Assembly (NCBI GenBank): GCA_037952775.1 | Contig: JBANAY010000003.1 | Coordinates: 1,550,001 to 1,614,000 of the forward strand | From: Clonostachys chloroleuca | Taxonomy: Eukaryota; Ascomycota; Sordariomycetes; Hypocreales; Bionectriaceae | Length of the DNA stretch: 64,000 nt | Direction: 5' to 3' | In this document: positions 45,113-55,595 of the stretch, piece by piece | How positions within the stretch are numbered: the stretch's first letter is position 1 | Layout: the number at the start of each line of letters is the position of its first letter | Program-made: the position numbers and the translations under genes | The notes under the pieces: generated by a model | Told to the model about the DNA's origin: nothing | The model's input: the letters and a program-made list of their open reading frames with translations, nothing else | Database searches by the model: none

Positions 45113-45573
45113 AATAAATGGCTCTCTGAAATAATACACAATGCGCGGGCGGTCCCTCTTATGGGCCAAATCAACACAGCATAATTAAGAAATGGCAAAG
45201 AAGGTACAGGTCAATGGGGGTGTTCTTGAAATATTGGATGCGCGATTTTCTGGGGTAGATACATGGGCATCGACAGGCGGTTGAAGCAACCAGCTGATTG
45301 GTGGTTCGAAGTGGGAGGGAGGGCTGATCACCTGCTACGCGCTTCGATCGCGAGGTGGTTGAGCACCACCAAGAGTCTTCCTTGAGACAACTCTCATTGT
45401 ACCATTGTTCCATTATTCTTTTGAAGGGACAGACCATCGTGCCGACGTCACCTTGAATTGAATGAGTCTGGGCAACCGAGATTGGCGCCCCGCGCACTGA
45501 GTTCTGCGGACTACAATGGTTAACTCTCACCTCCTTAGCCTCCTGGGAAACTTCAATCCTACCAGATCGCTGA
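45113..45573. promoter_or_regulatory. Intergenic region between the deaminase and the second NLR
   Basis: Divergent spacer; should hold the deaminase promoter and probably the first, unresolved exon of the NLR gene (ATGs at about 45462 and 45516). Confidence 0.35.
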
Positions 45574-48500
45574 CTGTACCAGTTCTTTCGAAAGCAGTGG
45601 CGCACAAAGCCCGACTTACATCATGATAGTCCCTCAAGTAGTCACGACTCGCTTAGGAGCTCGAGGAGCTTGTTTCCTCTGTCAAAAACCTTGTCCAGTA
45701 CGTCAACCACCTCGGGCGATCAAGCGGAGGGCGTGAAGGGCCCGCTTGGACTGAGCCTCCTCTATTCCCCGACGGCGCCGGAGATCGACTTCATATTCGT
45801 CCATGGCCTAGGCGGAAATTCCAGGAAAACATGGAGCAAGTCGTCCCTGCAGTCTCATTTTTGGCCAAAGGAGTGGCTCTCCAAAGACCCCGCATTCAAG
45901 AACGTCCGCATACATAGCTATGGGTACGATTCATACTACTTGAAGGGCAAGGAGGACTGCTTGAATGTACACCACATTGGCAAGTCATTCCTAGCCGCGA
46001 TCAGCACTTCGCCATGCATTGTCAATTCCGGGACATACATCGTTGTCATCGGCCACAGCATGGGTGGCTTGGTGATGAAGAAAGCATATATCCTTGCGAA
46101 ACAAGACGCAGTGCACACGGCGCTGGCTGGGCGATTCGCCGCATTCTATTTCCTGGCCACGCCGCATCGAGGTGCCGACTCGGCAAAGATGCTGAAGAAC
46201 CTCCTCAGGATTGCGTACGACCGCGCTTATATTGGCGATCTAGAACCGAACTCTGGGGCGGTCCAAGTGATCAATGATGAATTTCGGCATTTTTCGCCCG
46301 GCCTTGAGCTTTGGTCATTCTACGAAACGCAGAATATGAAACGGTTTAGCTCACTCATCGTCAATCCCGAGTCGGCCGTCCTCGGGTACCGTGAGGAGAA
46401 ACAAATACCCATGACTGCTGACCACCGCTCGATATGCAAGTTTGACACACCTGAAGACTCCAATTACGTCCTCCTACGAAACGCGCTCGCCGCTACTGTC
46501 AGCAAAATTGCCACGGCAATTCCGGAGCTGAAGCAGAAGCAAAGGCGAGAGAGGATCAAAAATCTCAAGAAGTACCTGGAAGTTGCCGACGTCTTGGACG
46601 ATGATCTTGCAAACGTCTGCGAAGCTCGAATGCACGGGTCGTGCGGATGGATTTCGACCAAAGCCAGTTACGTCAAATGGAGAGATGGGGAATCCGGAAA
46701 TGACAGGACGCTGTGGGTCAAGGGCAAGCCAGCAACTGGAAAGTCTGTTCTCGCTGGCTATGTCATCGATCGGCTCAAGGAGTCCGGCCAGGCATGCAGC
46801 TACTTTTTCTTCAAACATGGAGACAAGTCGAAGTCCAACCTAGGACGTTGTCTACGATCTCTGGCTTTTCAGATGGCTAGCTCCAATGCCGAAGCTAGTG
46901 ATGCCATCCTAGGGATGCAGGCGGATGGTATTTGCTTAGATCGCCTCGACGAACGTACCCTCTGGAGAATCCTCTTCCTTTCTGGCATTTTCCAGGCCAC
47001 AATGACTCGACATTACTGGGTCATCGACGCCCTGGACGAGTGTTCCAATCCTCCGGTCCTTTTGCATGCCATTCTTTCCAACATGGACGAATCTATACCC
47101 CTGAGAATTCTCGTCACAAGTCGGGATACGGTCGATCTAGGCCAAGGCTTCTCGGTCATTCCACCCAACCTAGTCCAGTCCTTGCCAATCTCGACAACAG
47201 ACACAGAGTCAGATCTCAGGCTTTTGGTGGAGAGGAGGACCCAGACCTTAGGAGTCGTGGGACCTGACGATCGAGGTACATTGGCCGAGAAGATTCTAGA
47301 CAAATCTAGGGGCTCCTTCTTGTGGACAATTTTAGTGCTTGAGGAACTCCTACGCTGCCACAGTAGAAAGGAAATTCACCAGATTCTTGAAGACGTGCCG
47401 AGAGGCATGGAGTCACTATACAAGCGGACTTTAGACTACATGTCGCAGGCCGCGCGTGGAAAGGAGCTGGCCAAAACCATTCTCATGTGGGCAGCATGCG
47501 CGGTTCGACCTATGACAATCAGCGAGCTGGACGGTGCTCTGACCCTGGACATCCGCGACTCATTCCCAAGATTGGAGGAGAGCATCGCCGCGCTCTGTGG
47601 TCAACTGGTGGTCGTGGACAAATATGGGAGAGTTAAGATGGTGCATGAAACTGCGAGAGAATTCCTTGTAGCCGGCGGACTTGAGTCCGAGTTCTCCATC
47701 GAGAAAACTAAGGCGCACACACGGATGGCTCAGGTGTGTCTCAATTACCTTGTCGGGGAGGAAATGAAGCCTCCGAGGAACAGTCGACGACGTTCTTCGG
47801 CAAATTTGCCAGCAACAAGACTAGATTTCGCCGCCTATGCATACACAGCATACTCATATCATCTCTCGAGGGCTGATCCGTTGGCGGCGGGGACGTTCCA
47901 GCTTGTCGTGCAGTTCCTGGGATCCAACGTCCTCACTTGGATCGAAACGATTGCCAACTCTCGGAATCTCAATGACCTCATCCGCGCCTCAAAACATCTC
48001 AAAACCTACGTCAATGCGTGCGCCGTTGAGCGTTCACCATTAGACCCTCGGATACGAGCGCTTCGACAGTGGACCACAGACCTTGCTCGGATTCCTGCCA
48101 TGTTCGCCAACGCCCTCATGCTATCACCGTCAGCAATATACTCGTTGATACCCCCATTCTGTCCCACCGAGTCTATGGTATACAACACCGGGGGCTCAGG
48201 CCGGAGGCTCGCAGTGCTTGGCGCGCCTAACAAGCAATGGGATGACAGGCTGCTGTGCATCGATTTCCGTCAGGGTCACCCAAGGGCGTTGAGTTATGGA
48301 GACGAGTTCCTGGCCGTCGGTCTCAGTTCAGGAACTGTCGTATTGTACTACGCCACATCCTACCAGGAGTACAAGGTCTTTGAGCACGGTGAAGCTGCCA
48401 ACTTCATTGCTTTCAAGACCAAAACTGACCTCGTAGCGACTTGTGGTATGAAGATGGCCAAGGTCTGGGACATCAGAAGTGGGCAAGTGGTGCACAGCCT

Positions 48501-50352
48501 CGCGAGCCCTCCGCGTCCGCTGGGGATGGAATTCGATGGAGAGACGCTTTTAATTGCGAGTCGCAACAACTACGTCGCGACTTGGAATTTGGGACACGAC
48601 GCCCGGCCGGAGTCGGTGCGGAGGCCATGGAGCGATACCGATACGCCAGAGACGAACCGAACGCCTCCGCGTGGGACCCCATGCGCACTGACTCTCTCTA
48701 CCAGCCACGGAATGCTTGCTGTCGCTTACAGCGGCCAACCCATTACGTTATGGGACATGGAAGAGGACGCCTACGCTGGTAGCTGTGGCAAGAAACTCTC
48801 CAGCGGAGAGACCAGCACGCATGTCGTCGTCGCGCTTGCTTTCAACCCCAACCCTGACATTAGCCTTCTCGCAGTCGCGTACCTCGATGGTGATCTTGCC
48901 CTCCTTGACCCCTTTGCCGATCAGCAGCTGGAATGTTTTCGTGCCAACTGCCAAACCCTCGCCTCAAGCCCCAATGGGCGTCTCCTCGCAGCGGGTGGTG
49001 CAAATGGGATTATCCACGTTTACGAGTTTGATACGTTCAAGCTCCTCTATCGGGTCAAGTCATCCAACTCGTATATCAAGCAGCTTGCCTTTAGGAGAGA
49101 CAGTATGCTTCTTGCCGACATACGAGGCGCCCAGTGCACTGTCTGGGAACCTGAAGCTCTGTTGCGGGAGTCCCTGAGCGATGACAGCAGCGGGCTCACT
49201 TCCACTACAGTGGTCGAGACGGTTTCCATGGAAGCCAAAGCGAAGATCACTGCCATGGTGGTCCATCACACGTCCGAAGTTGTCTTTTGCGGAAAGGATG
49301 ATGGATCAGTCGTACTGTACGAGCGGAAAATGGCAGCGAGCTTGGGGACTCTGTACAGCCACAAGTCACCAGTCCGCCTGTTGGCCTGGATTGAACGGAG
49401 AGACGCCCTCCTTAGCGTCGATGCCTCCAACAGGATCTTCCTACATCGAATCCAGAAGTCAGTAGATAAAGGTTGGCTCAGCGATCTAACGGTACTCTTC
49501 AAGTCCCGCCTCGACTCCGAGAAGGCAATCATAGATGTGCTAGTAGGAGAAATGGCAGCGAAGTTTCTGGTATCGACTCGCGAGTCTGATCACCTGTTCA
49601 ACTTGGACAGCGGTAACTATGAGAGAGAGCGGACATATCCACAAATGCCAGGAATCCGCAAATGGCTCCCTCATCCAGAATCCTCTCTACATCTGGTTTG
49701 TGTCGACAACGTCAAAGTCTGCGCCTACTGCTGGAGTGACTGGTCTGAAGTTTCATCTATTGCATTGTCGTTGGACAACGACACGGCAGAGCTCAAAAGC
49801 GCGATCCTCTATTCGCTCGGCCAAAAACAAAGAATCATGCTCAACTTGTTACATCCGAACAGCTCCGTCAACACCAACAGGATTGCGATAATTGACGCAG
49901 ACTGCCTCGCCGTCGGAAACAACGATAGCAGCTCGCTAGGGAAGCAATTGGATGTTGTGGCGGCGCTAGATCAACTTGCCACGGATGAAGACGGGGAGAA
50001 TATGGTCACGACATCGAGTCCAGCCGCTCCGCTTCGTTCACGGATGACGACATTCGAAATAAGCGTTGCTCATGTCATCGGAATTGACGAATCGAGGAAA
50101 CTCGTATTCTTGAACCGGTCTTTTTGGGTGTGCTCTGTTGATCTCAGCGAGAGCGGGTTAGAGATCGCGCAACGCAAAGATGCCCCTACGATCGAGGTCT
50201 TTGAGCACTTTTTCGTCCCATACGATTGGTTCGCTGGGAAGAGGGACATTGTTTGTGCCTTAACAAAGAGAGATATTATATTGACTCGGAGTGGCGACCT
50301 GGCGGTGATTAGGGGCGGTCTTGACTATACTGAGAGAGTGAGTATAGAATAA
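45574..50352 (+). CDS. NLR-like protein: alpha/beta hydrolase - NACHT - WD40-like propeller
   Basis: An open frame of about 1590 codons ends at TAA 50350-50352. The conserved N-terminus (SLRSSRSLFPLSKTL, about 45649) has no ATG in frame back to the TGA at 45571-45573, so a short spliced 5' exon is likely; 45574 is only the limit of the open frame. Counting from 45670: residues 20-300 are a serine-hydrolase domain (IDFIFVHGLGGNSRKTW; nucleophile elbow IGHSMGGLV at about 126; FLATPHRGADSA; ADHRS His). The NACHT domain has its P-loop at GKPATGKS (about 351) and Walker B-like WVIDALDEC (about 450). From about 850 to 1500, diverged WD40-like blades occur (for example KMAKVWDIRSGQVVHSL and DGSVVLYERKMAAS). 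Such SesB-like NLRs are common in Pezizomycotina and linked to heterokaryon incompatibility and innate-type responses. Intact. Confidence 0.9.
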   Translation: MYQFFRKQWRTKPDLHHDSPSSSHDSLRSSRSLFPLSKTLSSTSTTSGDQAEGVKGPLGLSLLYSPTAPEIDFIFVHGLGGNSRKTWSKSSLQSHFWPKEWLSKDPAFKNVRIHSYGYDSYYLKGKEDCLNVHHIGKSFLAAISTSPCIVNSGTYIVVIGHSMGGLVMKKAYILAKQDAVHTALAGRFAAFYFLATPHRGADSAKMLKNLLRIAYDRAYIGDLEPNSGAVQVINDEFRHFSPGLELWSFYETQNMKRFSSLIVNPESAVLGYREEKQIPMTADHRSICKFDTPEDSNYVLLRNALAATVSKIATAIPELKQKQRRERIKNLKKYLEVADVLDDDLANVCEARMHGSCGWISTKASYVKWRDGESGNDRTLWVKGKPATGKSVLAGYVIDRLKESGQACSYFFFKHGDKSKSNLGRCLRSLAFQMASSNAEASDAILGMQADGICLDRLDERTLWRILFLSGIFQATMTRHYWVIDALDECSNPPVLLHAILSNMDESIPLRILVTSRDTVDLGQGFSVIPPNLVQSLPISTTDTESDLRLLVERRTQTLGVVGPDDRGTLAEKILDKSRGSFLWTILVLEELLRCHSRKEIHQILEDVPRGMESLYKRTLDYMSQAARGKELAKTILMWAACAVRPMTISELDGALTLDIRDSFPRLEESIAALCGQLVVVDKYGRVKMVHETAREFLVAGGLESEFSIEKTKAHTRMAQVCLNYLVGEEMKPPRNSRRRSSANLPATRLDFAAYAYTAYSYHLSRADPLAAGTFQLVVQFLGSNVLTWIETIANSRNLNDLIRASKHLKTYVNACAVERSPLDPRIRALRQWTTDLARIPAMFANALMLSPSAIYSLIPPFCPTESMVYNTGGSGRRLAVLGAPNKQWDDRLLCIDFRQGHPRALSYGDEFLAVGLSSGTVVLYYATSYQEYKVFEHGEAANFIAFKTKTDLVATCGMKMAKVWDIRSGQVVHSLASPPRPLGMEFDGETLLIASRNNYVATWNLGHDARPESVRRPWSDTDTPETNRTPPRGTPCALTLSTSHGMLAVAYSGQPITLWDMEEDAYAGSCGKKLSSGETSTHVVVALAFNPNPDISLLAVAYLDGDLALLDPFADQQLECFRANCQTLASSPNGRLLAAGGANGIIHVYEFDTFKLLYRVKSSNSYIKQLAFRRDSMLLADIRGAQCTVWEPEALLRESLSDDSSGLTSTTVVETVSMEAKAKITAMVVHHTSEVVFCGKDDGSVVLYERKMAASLGTLYSHKSPVRLLAWIERRDALLSVDASNRIFLHRIQKSVDKGWLSDLTVLFKSRLDSEKAIIDVLVGEMAAKFLVSTRESDHLFNLDSGNYERERTYPQMPGIRKWLPHPESSLHLVCVDNVKVCAYCWSDWSEVSSIALSLDNDTAELKSAILYSLGQKQRIMLNLLHPNSSVNTNRIAIIDADCLAVGNNDSSSLGKQLDVVAALDQLATDEDGENMVTTSSPAAPLRSRMTTFEISVAHVIGIDESRKLVFLNRSFWVCSVDLSESGLEIAQRKDAPTIEVFEHFFVPYDWFAGKRDIVCALTKRDIILTRSGDLAVIRGGLDYTERVSIE

Positions 50353-50356
50353 GAGA

Positions 50357-51530
50357 CTAAACTGAAGGGATATTGGAAGAGCCAAGATCATCATGGCGCT
50401 TTCGAATAGATGTCCAGCGCTTATCCTTGGCTATCAAAATTCCAATATCGCTCTGGACCCAGTCATCTTCAAAGACTGGTAAACTGTAGCCACCAGGTCC
50501 TTCCGCTGGAGCTCCGGCGAAATTAGCCAGCTATTAATATTACTTATGGAAGTCAGGCTTAATCTCATGAAACAACTCAGTAGGTCCTTTGTATTATAGC
50601 CTCTTTGCTTCCCAATCGTGCTGCTCTTTAGATGTAGGGAGCTCCCTTGTTCTCCCAGCAAGGCAACGACTGACAGCTATTGCTCGATATTCATAGACAC
50701 GGAAACTGATTGCTGCTCGCACCTGCAAGAGGTTAGCTTTAGTCCCCGCTCAATACGAAGCTGCTCTCCTACCTGTCCAATTATTATCAGTGAAGTCTTC
50801 TATATTGAACACGTGCTGATAGAAGCCTTTCAATCTGTTTTATGAGATTCCAGCCTCAAATGGCAGGAATGGGTACGATAGCCTATATCCCGTTGCAAAA
50901 ATGGCCTTGTCAAAACCTTGCAATATCGATCCATTTTCAAAATTAAGAGTTCCTGCTGCCTCGCTCGATATTCTCTTAATAGGGGGTTTTGTAACCACAT
51001 TGGGCAGGCGAAATATGTTCTTCAAGAATTCGACCTCAGTCCTCATAGAGACATGAAGTGGTGCCTGGACAATGTCGTGCAAGTCTTCAGATAAATCAGC
51101 GCCAGAAACGCCGCTGCCAACGGCGGCCACTTTCCACGATAATGCGTAAGGTTCGTGCCGTTGGAACAGGAATTAATATATGCAATGGTCGTGTGGTGTT
51201 CAAGCAATACTCACCTTTCCGATAAAGTCTTCTCGTAATCTCCAGGACTTGGAGTGCTCAGACAGTTCGGGGTGTTCCTTCGAGATTTCTTCAAGACCTT
51301 CAATATGTGGAACGTGGGCAATATTGAAATGCCCCGAAGCCACCACGACTACATCAAAGACTTCTTGCCACCAGTAGTCACGGGGTTGAGGGTCAGATAC
51401 ATGCATAACATTTCTCTTTCTTAATGTAAGCAGCCATCCACTACCGCTAGCAAAATTCTCAATCTTCTCTACACCCGTGCTAAGCTCGAGTAGATGAAGA
51501 TACGGGTCAAAAAGATCCTCAAGAAGCCTT
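50357..51530 (-). pseudogene. Flavin-containing monooxygenase (FMO-like), N-terminally truncated and disabled
   Basis: Minus-strand pieces in order: LHLLELSTGVEKIENF (about 51500); DYWWQEVFDVVVVASGHF; EISKEHPELSEHSKSW; an intron starting GTGAGT at about 51220; then the second nucleotide-binding motif VAAVGSGVSGADLSED (about 51125), FATGYRLSYPF, and a further part after a spliced site with VRAAISFRVYEYRAIAVSRC and LPVFEDDWVQSDIGIL. The stop is at 50357. At least four in-frame stops lie in the last third (about 50590-50530), plus one after FEAGIS. The first FAD-binding Rossmann motif and about 150 N-terminal residues are missing. The 3' end is only 4 bp from the stop of the convergent NLR gene. 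Confidence 0.7.
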
Positions 51531-52317
51531 TCTTGTAAAAGCCCAGCTGCAGAGCCACGGAAACAGCCTGGCTTAACGTGAGGACAGATTCTTTTATCTC
51601 GTTGCGTGCATGCAAAGCGACTGAGAATAAAAGAAGGCCTTGTACAAGATGATATGTGTGACGAGGAGTTTGTCCAAAAGCTTCTTCCAGGGCTTTACCA
51701 GCTAGGCTACGCAGTTGGTCCCCCGAGGCCATGCTGGTGAAGGAGCCTCCAATGAAATGTACCACCAACTTCAGGTAATCGGGATAGCCTTGCGAGCTGT
51801 AGCTGCCTCGGGGTACAAGATTTGGGTGGGCAGCATGAAAATTAACATAGAAGAGATTAATCAGGGCATCGCCATCCTCGATAACTGTTGCAGCTTCGTC
51901 GTAAGCGCTGAAAAGATCCACAGTGGTGGTAGTAATCGCAGGCACTGATGATCTTTCTTGGCCCTGCGTGTTAGAGGGACCAGGAGTTTGTGGGACAGCC
52001 TCTATAAGCCTGCTACCGACAGATTCTCTAATCGGTTCGGCCACTGGGACTCTTCCATAGTCGGCAGTTGGCTTCCAATGGACTTGGCGCTCATCCACAA
52101 CGCTTTAGACCCCTTCGAGATGGGATATAATGGCATTGAAGACCTGAAGAACTACACCGGCGGTATATTGGCACACTCGCATCACATTTCACATGTTTTC
52201 TCCGACATTCGGTACACGCAAGTGGAGCTGGGCGATCTGTCGTTTCGAGGCCGTCTAGAGGCTCCCCCGCGGTCTCAGGGAGGTGTCACCGCTCTCGGGT
52301 TGGGTTGAGGACTCCAT
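51531..52317 (-). pseudogene. Zn2Cys6 transcription factor, C-terminally truncated and disabled
   Basis: ATG 52317 (MESSTQPESGDTS) is separated by a frameshift from the zinc cluster at about 52235-52150. The cluster reads ACTECRRKHVKCD, then IYRRCSSSGLQC. One cysteine of the second CxxC is Tyr (TAC), a G-to-A change that would break the cluster. A frameshift with a TGA follows, and the open frame from 52098 carries the linker and the middle-homology domain (INLFYVNFHAAHPNLVPR, LSQAVSVALQLGFYKK). It ends abruptly at about 51540, where FMO sequence begins on the same strand; the C-terminal half is absent. Three independent defects make it a clear pseudogene. Confidence 0.75.
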
Positions 52318-53562
52318 GATGGGTAGCTATGATTCATTGAACCCTCAACAAAGCCGGGAGGTGACAGAGAGCCAAAATACTTGCTTCAATGCTAAACATC
52401 GCAACCACCATGCAGAATGGCGTAATCCCTCTAATCCCGCAACTGAGAGAGTCAGACCCACACTACGAGCTATGAACAGACATCAAGATAACGCAGGTGC
52501 ATTATTGAACTGACATGGTACGCATTAGCTCCGAGAACGGGGCCTTGGAGTCTATGGAATTGATAGAGATTCCCACGTGGCTGGGTATCAAGCACCTCCC
52601 TTGCGCCCTCACCTATCAGAGTCCAGTATATGCTCAACTAGCTTCCAGAGAGCGTCGCTGCCTATCAAGCCTCGCCGTCGTTGAAAAGCGAGTCGTAAGT
52701 TTGAGAATCACTTGAGTGATCGCTTGGTAAATCGTCTGCACTTCCGTTCTTCATGTTATTGAGAGCATTAAGACACTTAGGTGGTGTTGGTACGTCTAAA
52801 ACTGTTGAAAAGGGTGCTATGCATATATGCATATGTATACTCCATAGTGTAACACGTCACATTAAAAGCTCAAAACAGCAGCCCGTTCTAGCAACCGATT
52901 AGTGGTTAGCGTTGTGGTAACCCTCTAGTCCCTAGAAACATTCCGTTAAACATATGTTCCGATTGTCTCTTCGCTGTACATTATTTCCAAGGCTATTCAT
53001 GTGTGTAACGATATCGGGTCTAGCCTCTTCCATTGCTGTTTTTCCCCTTTTACCTGAACTCTCATCAAGGTTCTAAGGATGCTGAGACAAGTAGGTCGGG
53101 TACTAACAATAGTCGTAGCGATAGTATTCTGCACTGTGCCCTACCGTGATCAAATAACAGAAATTACGCAAAGACCTTCGGCCTCGCCTTTATCATATCT
53201 CCGATCCAGCAGCCAATGCTACGAGGTTAGTGGGGTCACAAAAGTAAAGAATGTCACTTTTGCTGTAAAGAATGTCACTTCTGCTGGTAAAGGATGTCAC
53301 TTCCTTAATGAAATTCGCTTGTTGGTCCATGAAGACAGCCCATTTATAGGAGCAAGCGGGGCTGTCACATAGGATATTCTTTACGAAGACAGTTTCGCAA
53401 GCTGCTTCTCAATCTCGGCATTGGCAGAGGCTACGTATCTCCGTTACATAAAAATAGAAATGGCGACTTCAGTAGGCATATAAAAAGGGACATGAGACAG
53501 ATGAACCTCCCTAACATAGACACAGAAGATCTCCCCAAAATAGAGATTTAGGAAATACAACC
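52318..53562. promoter_or_regulatory. Intergenic region upstream of the SDR gene
   Basis: No gene. At 53244-53304 three direct repeats of 21-22 bp (core GTAAAG(A/G)ATGTCACTT) occur about 260-320 bp before the SDR start. A TATA-like TATAAAAA lies at 53479-53486, about 80 bp before the ATG. Confidence 0.55.
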
Positions 53563-54306
53563 ATGCTTACTACTAAACCCACTCTAGTCCTGGTTACCGG
53601 TGCCAATCAAGGCATCGGCTTCGAAGTCGTCAAGAAATTGATTCGTGAACATAAAGACTATCATATTATGATGGCCGGGCGAAGAAAGGACGCCATCGCA
53701 GATGCTGCTCGGCAGCTCAAAGAAATAGAACCAAACGCCGCTGTTGAGCCGCTAGTTCTCGACCTGACATCAGATGAATCCATTGCAGCGGCTGTGCATT
53801 ATATCAACGAAAAACACGGTTATCTCGATGTTTTAATCAATAATGCTGGCATTGGAGGCAGCTCCGCTCGTGGCCCTTGGTCTCGAACCGAATGGCAGGA
53901 AGTTTTCAACACCAACGTTTTCGGCACTTCAGTTCTCACAGAGTCGCTTATTCCGCTTTTAGCGAAATCAGATAAAACAAAACGCATCGTCTTCGTCACT
54001 TCAGAACTCGGCAGTATCGAGTGGAAGTCCAAACCATCAAATGCGTTTGTCCTACTTTTCAAGGTCTACGCTGCTAGCAAGGCTGCCTTGGACATGTTTG
54101 CTGTAAACTTGGCGGTGCAATACTCACAGGATTCGACTTGGAAGATCAACTTGGCATGTCCGGGTCACTGCGCGACGCGCTTCACCGACTACACAGGTAC
54201 TGATACTCCGGCCAACGGGGCACTCAATATCTGCCGTCTTGCTATACTTGAAGCGGATGGAGAGACAGGTACGATGTCTAATAGGTTTGGAACCATTCCA
54301 TGGTAG
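53563..54306 (+). CDS. Short-chain dehydrogenase/reductase (classical SDR)
   Basis: A 247-residue intact exon from ATG 53563. Classical SDR features: the cofactor motif TGANQGIG (residues about 12-19), an Asp/Arg-type cofactor selector region (MAGRRKD, about 37-43, suggesting NADP), NNAGIG (about 93-98), an active-site Ser (TSELGS, about 146) and YAASK (about 168-172). The C-terminal substrate loop is short (PGHCATRFTDYTG). Family role: NAD(P)H-dependent reduction or oxidation of a carbonyl or alcohol; substrate unknown. It stands beside the dead TF/FMO pair and may be the last intact member of a former metabolite locus. A TATA box and triple direct repeats lie upstream. Confidence 0.92.
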   Translation: MLTTKPTLVLVTGANQGIGFEVVKKLIREHKDYHIMMAGRRKDAIADAARQLKEIEPNAAVEPLVLDLTSDESIAAAVHYINEKHGYLDVLINNAGIGGSSARGPWSRTEWQEVFNTNVFGTSVLTESLIPLLAKSDKTKRIVFVTSELGSIEWKSKPSNAFVLLFKVYAASKAALDMFAVNLAVQYSQDSTWKINLACPGHCATRFTDYTGTDTPANGALNICRLAILEADGETGTMSNRFGTIPW

Positions 54307-55076
54307 CAAATCCAGAGAGGCGACAAATGAGAGTGTCTTGTATCTTATCGGAACGTTAAAATGCAGGCCATGATACTTCAGACGTTTTATTGAGAATGTA
54401 GTAGGAAAGCTAATATAGAAGCGAGGAATAGCAGATAGCTTTTCATCGCAGTGATCAGAGATTCCCAAGGGAGCATAGGCGTAGAACTTCGCAGAGTCCG
54501 TTAGAAGTGCCCTTTCGTTAGCAGCCCATCCTTATCTCTTAGAAGTTGAGCATGGTGTCTGATATCCCTGGTTCATGAATACTTATTTAATCAGTAGCCG
54601 TACACCAAATCTAGAAGTATTGTCGATCTAGCCTGGCCAGTTTTCAGACAACTACCCGGAACCTTGGCTCTACCCAACAATGAATCGATCAAAAAATTAA
54701 TTTATCGTTCATAACATTGTACCATGGGATAGGTAGTATTTGATTAAATTGCTTCAATCGCACGTGATTTATGGCACCCGAGACAAGAAGATTATTTGGA
54801 AAAGCCCCCGAATTGCTCAAAATATGGAGGACCTACACATACTGATTAGAGCTCAGACTATGGGCCACAACGATGGAAGGAGAAAAGTGGTTGGAGGGTC
54901 CAATTTCTTCAAATTCGCACTCTTAGTACTGTAATCGATTAGCAAGGAAATATCATAGTGTTAGGATTACAACGATCTAGGAACGCAGCAATTTGTGAGT
55001 GGCAATTACAGGTAATCGCGCATGATCTTCAGATTTAGAATATAAACTATTATTGGAGCTCAGTAAGCGTGAAATA
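54307..55076. other. Intergenic, no gene seen
   Basis: AT-rich spacer between the SDR and the tRNA; no domain-bearing frame. Confidence 0.4.
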
Positions 55077-55163
55077 TCCGATATGGTGTAACGGTTAGCA
55101 CACTACGCTTTCAGGACAACTGTGAGCGCCGTGGAGATCGGGGTTCGATTCCCCGTATCGGAG
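55077..55163 (+). tRNA. tRNA-Glu (anticodon TTC) with 15-nt intron
   Basis: Acceptor TCCGATA pairs with TATCGGA, with G as discriminator. A D-arm with TGTAACGGTTAGC, an anticodon stem CTACG/CGTGG with loop C-T-TTC-A-...-C, and a T-arm CGGGG-TTCGATT-CCCCG complete the cloverleaf. Between A37 and the next loop base lies a 15-nt insert (about 55114-55128), the normal place for a tRNA intron. Mature length is 72 nt. Internal B box GGTTCGATTCC is present. Confidence 0.93.
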
Positions 55164-55175
55164 AGGTGAATATTC

Positions 55176-55187
55176 TTTTTCCTTTTT
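55176..55187 (+). terminator. Pol III terminator of the tRNA
   Basis: Two TTTTT runs (55176-55180 and 55183-55187) beginning 13 bp after the tRNA end. Confidence 0.7.
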
Positions 55188-55595
55188 GCGGCGTCACTCG
55201 ATTTATTTTTGGCTCGGTCTAACAGCTTCGCTTGCACTACGCGAATAAAACAGCTGGATCCCCAGACTGCACCATGCCGTTTTCAAAATATGCAGTCCAC
55301 TTATCAATCTGATAATCAGGCGTGGTTCTTGTGCTGCCCCCTCAATCCTCGTTTATTTGGAAGCTGGCGGACAACTATTGGACCAGCTCCGCCTCAAACA
55401 CAACTCCACTTGAGCGGTTAATTTCTCAACCTTTGTCAACCACGTAACCTGGGCAAGGTCTTAGCCCTGGCCTTTGTTCCTAGCCCTCCATCTGATAAAC
55501 CATCTACTGGCAAGTCCACTTTTTAGTCCAGAGCTCTAGTCACTTGAAACGTGTCTCCTCTCACCACCGTCGTCAAATATCGCGGGTGTGAAGCA
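55188..55595. other. Intergenic, CT-rich promoter-like sequence
   Basis: No gene seen; pyrimidine-rich stretch before the next start codon. Confidence 0.35.
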
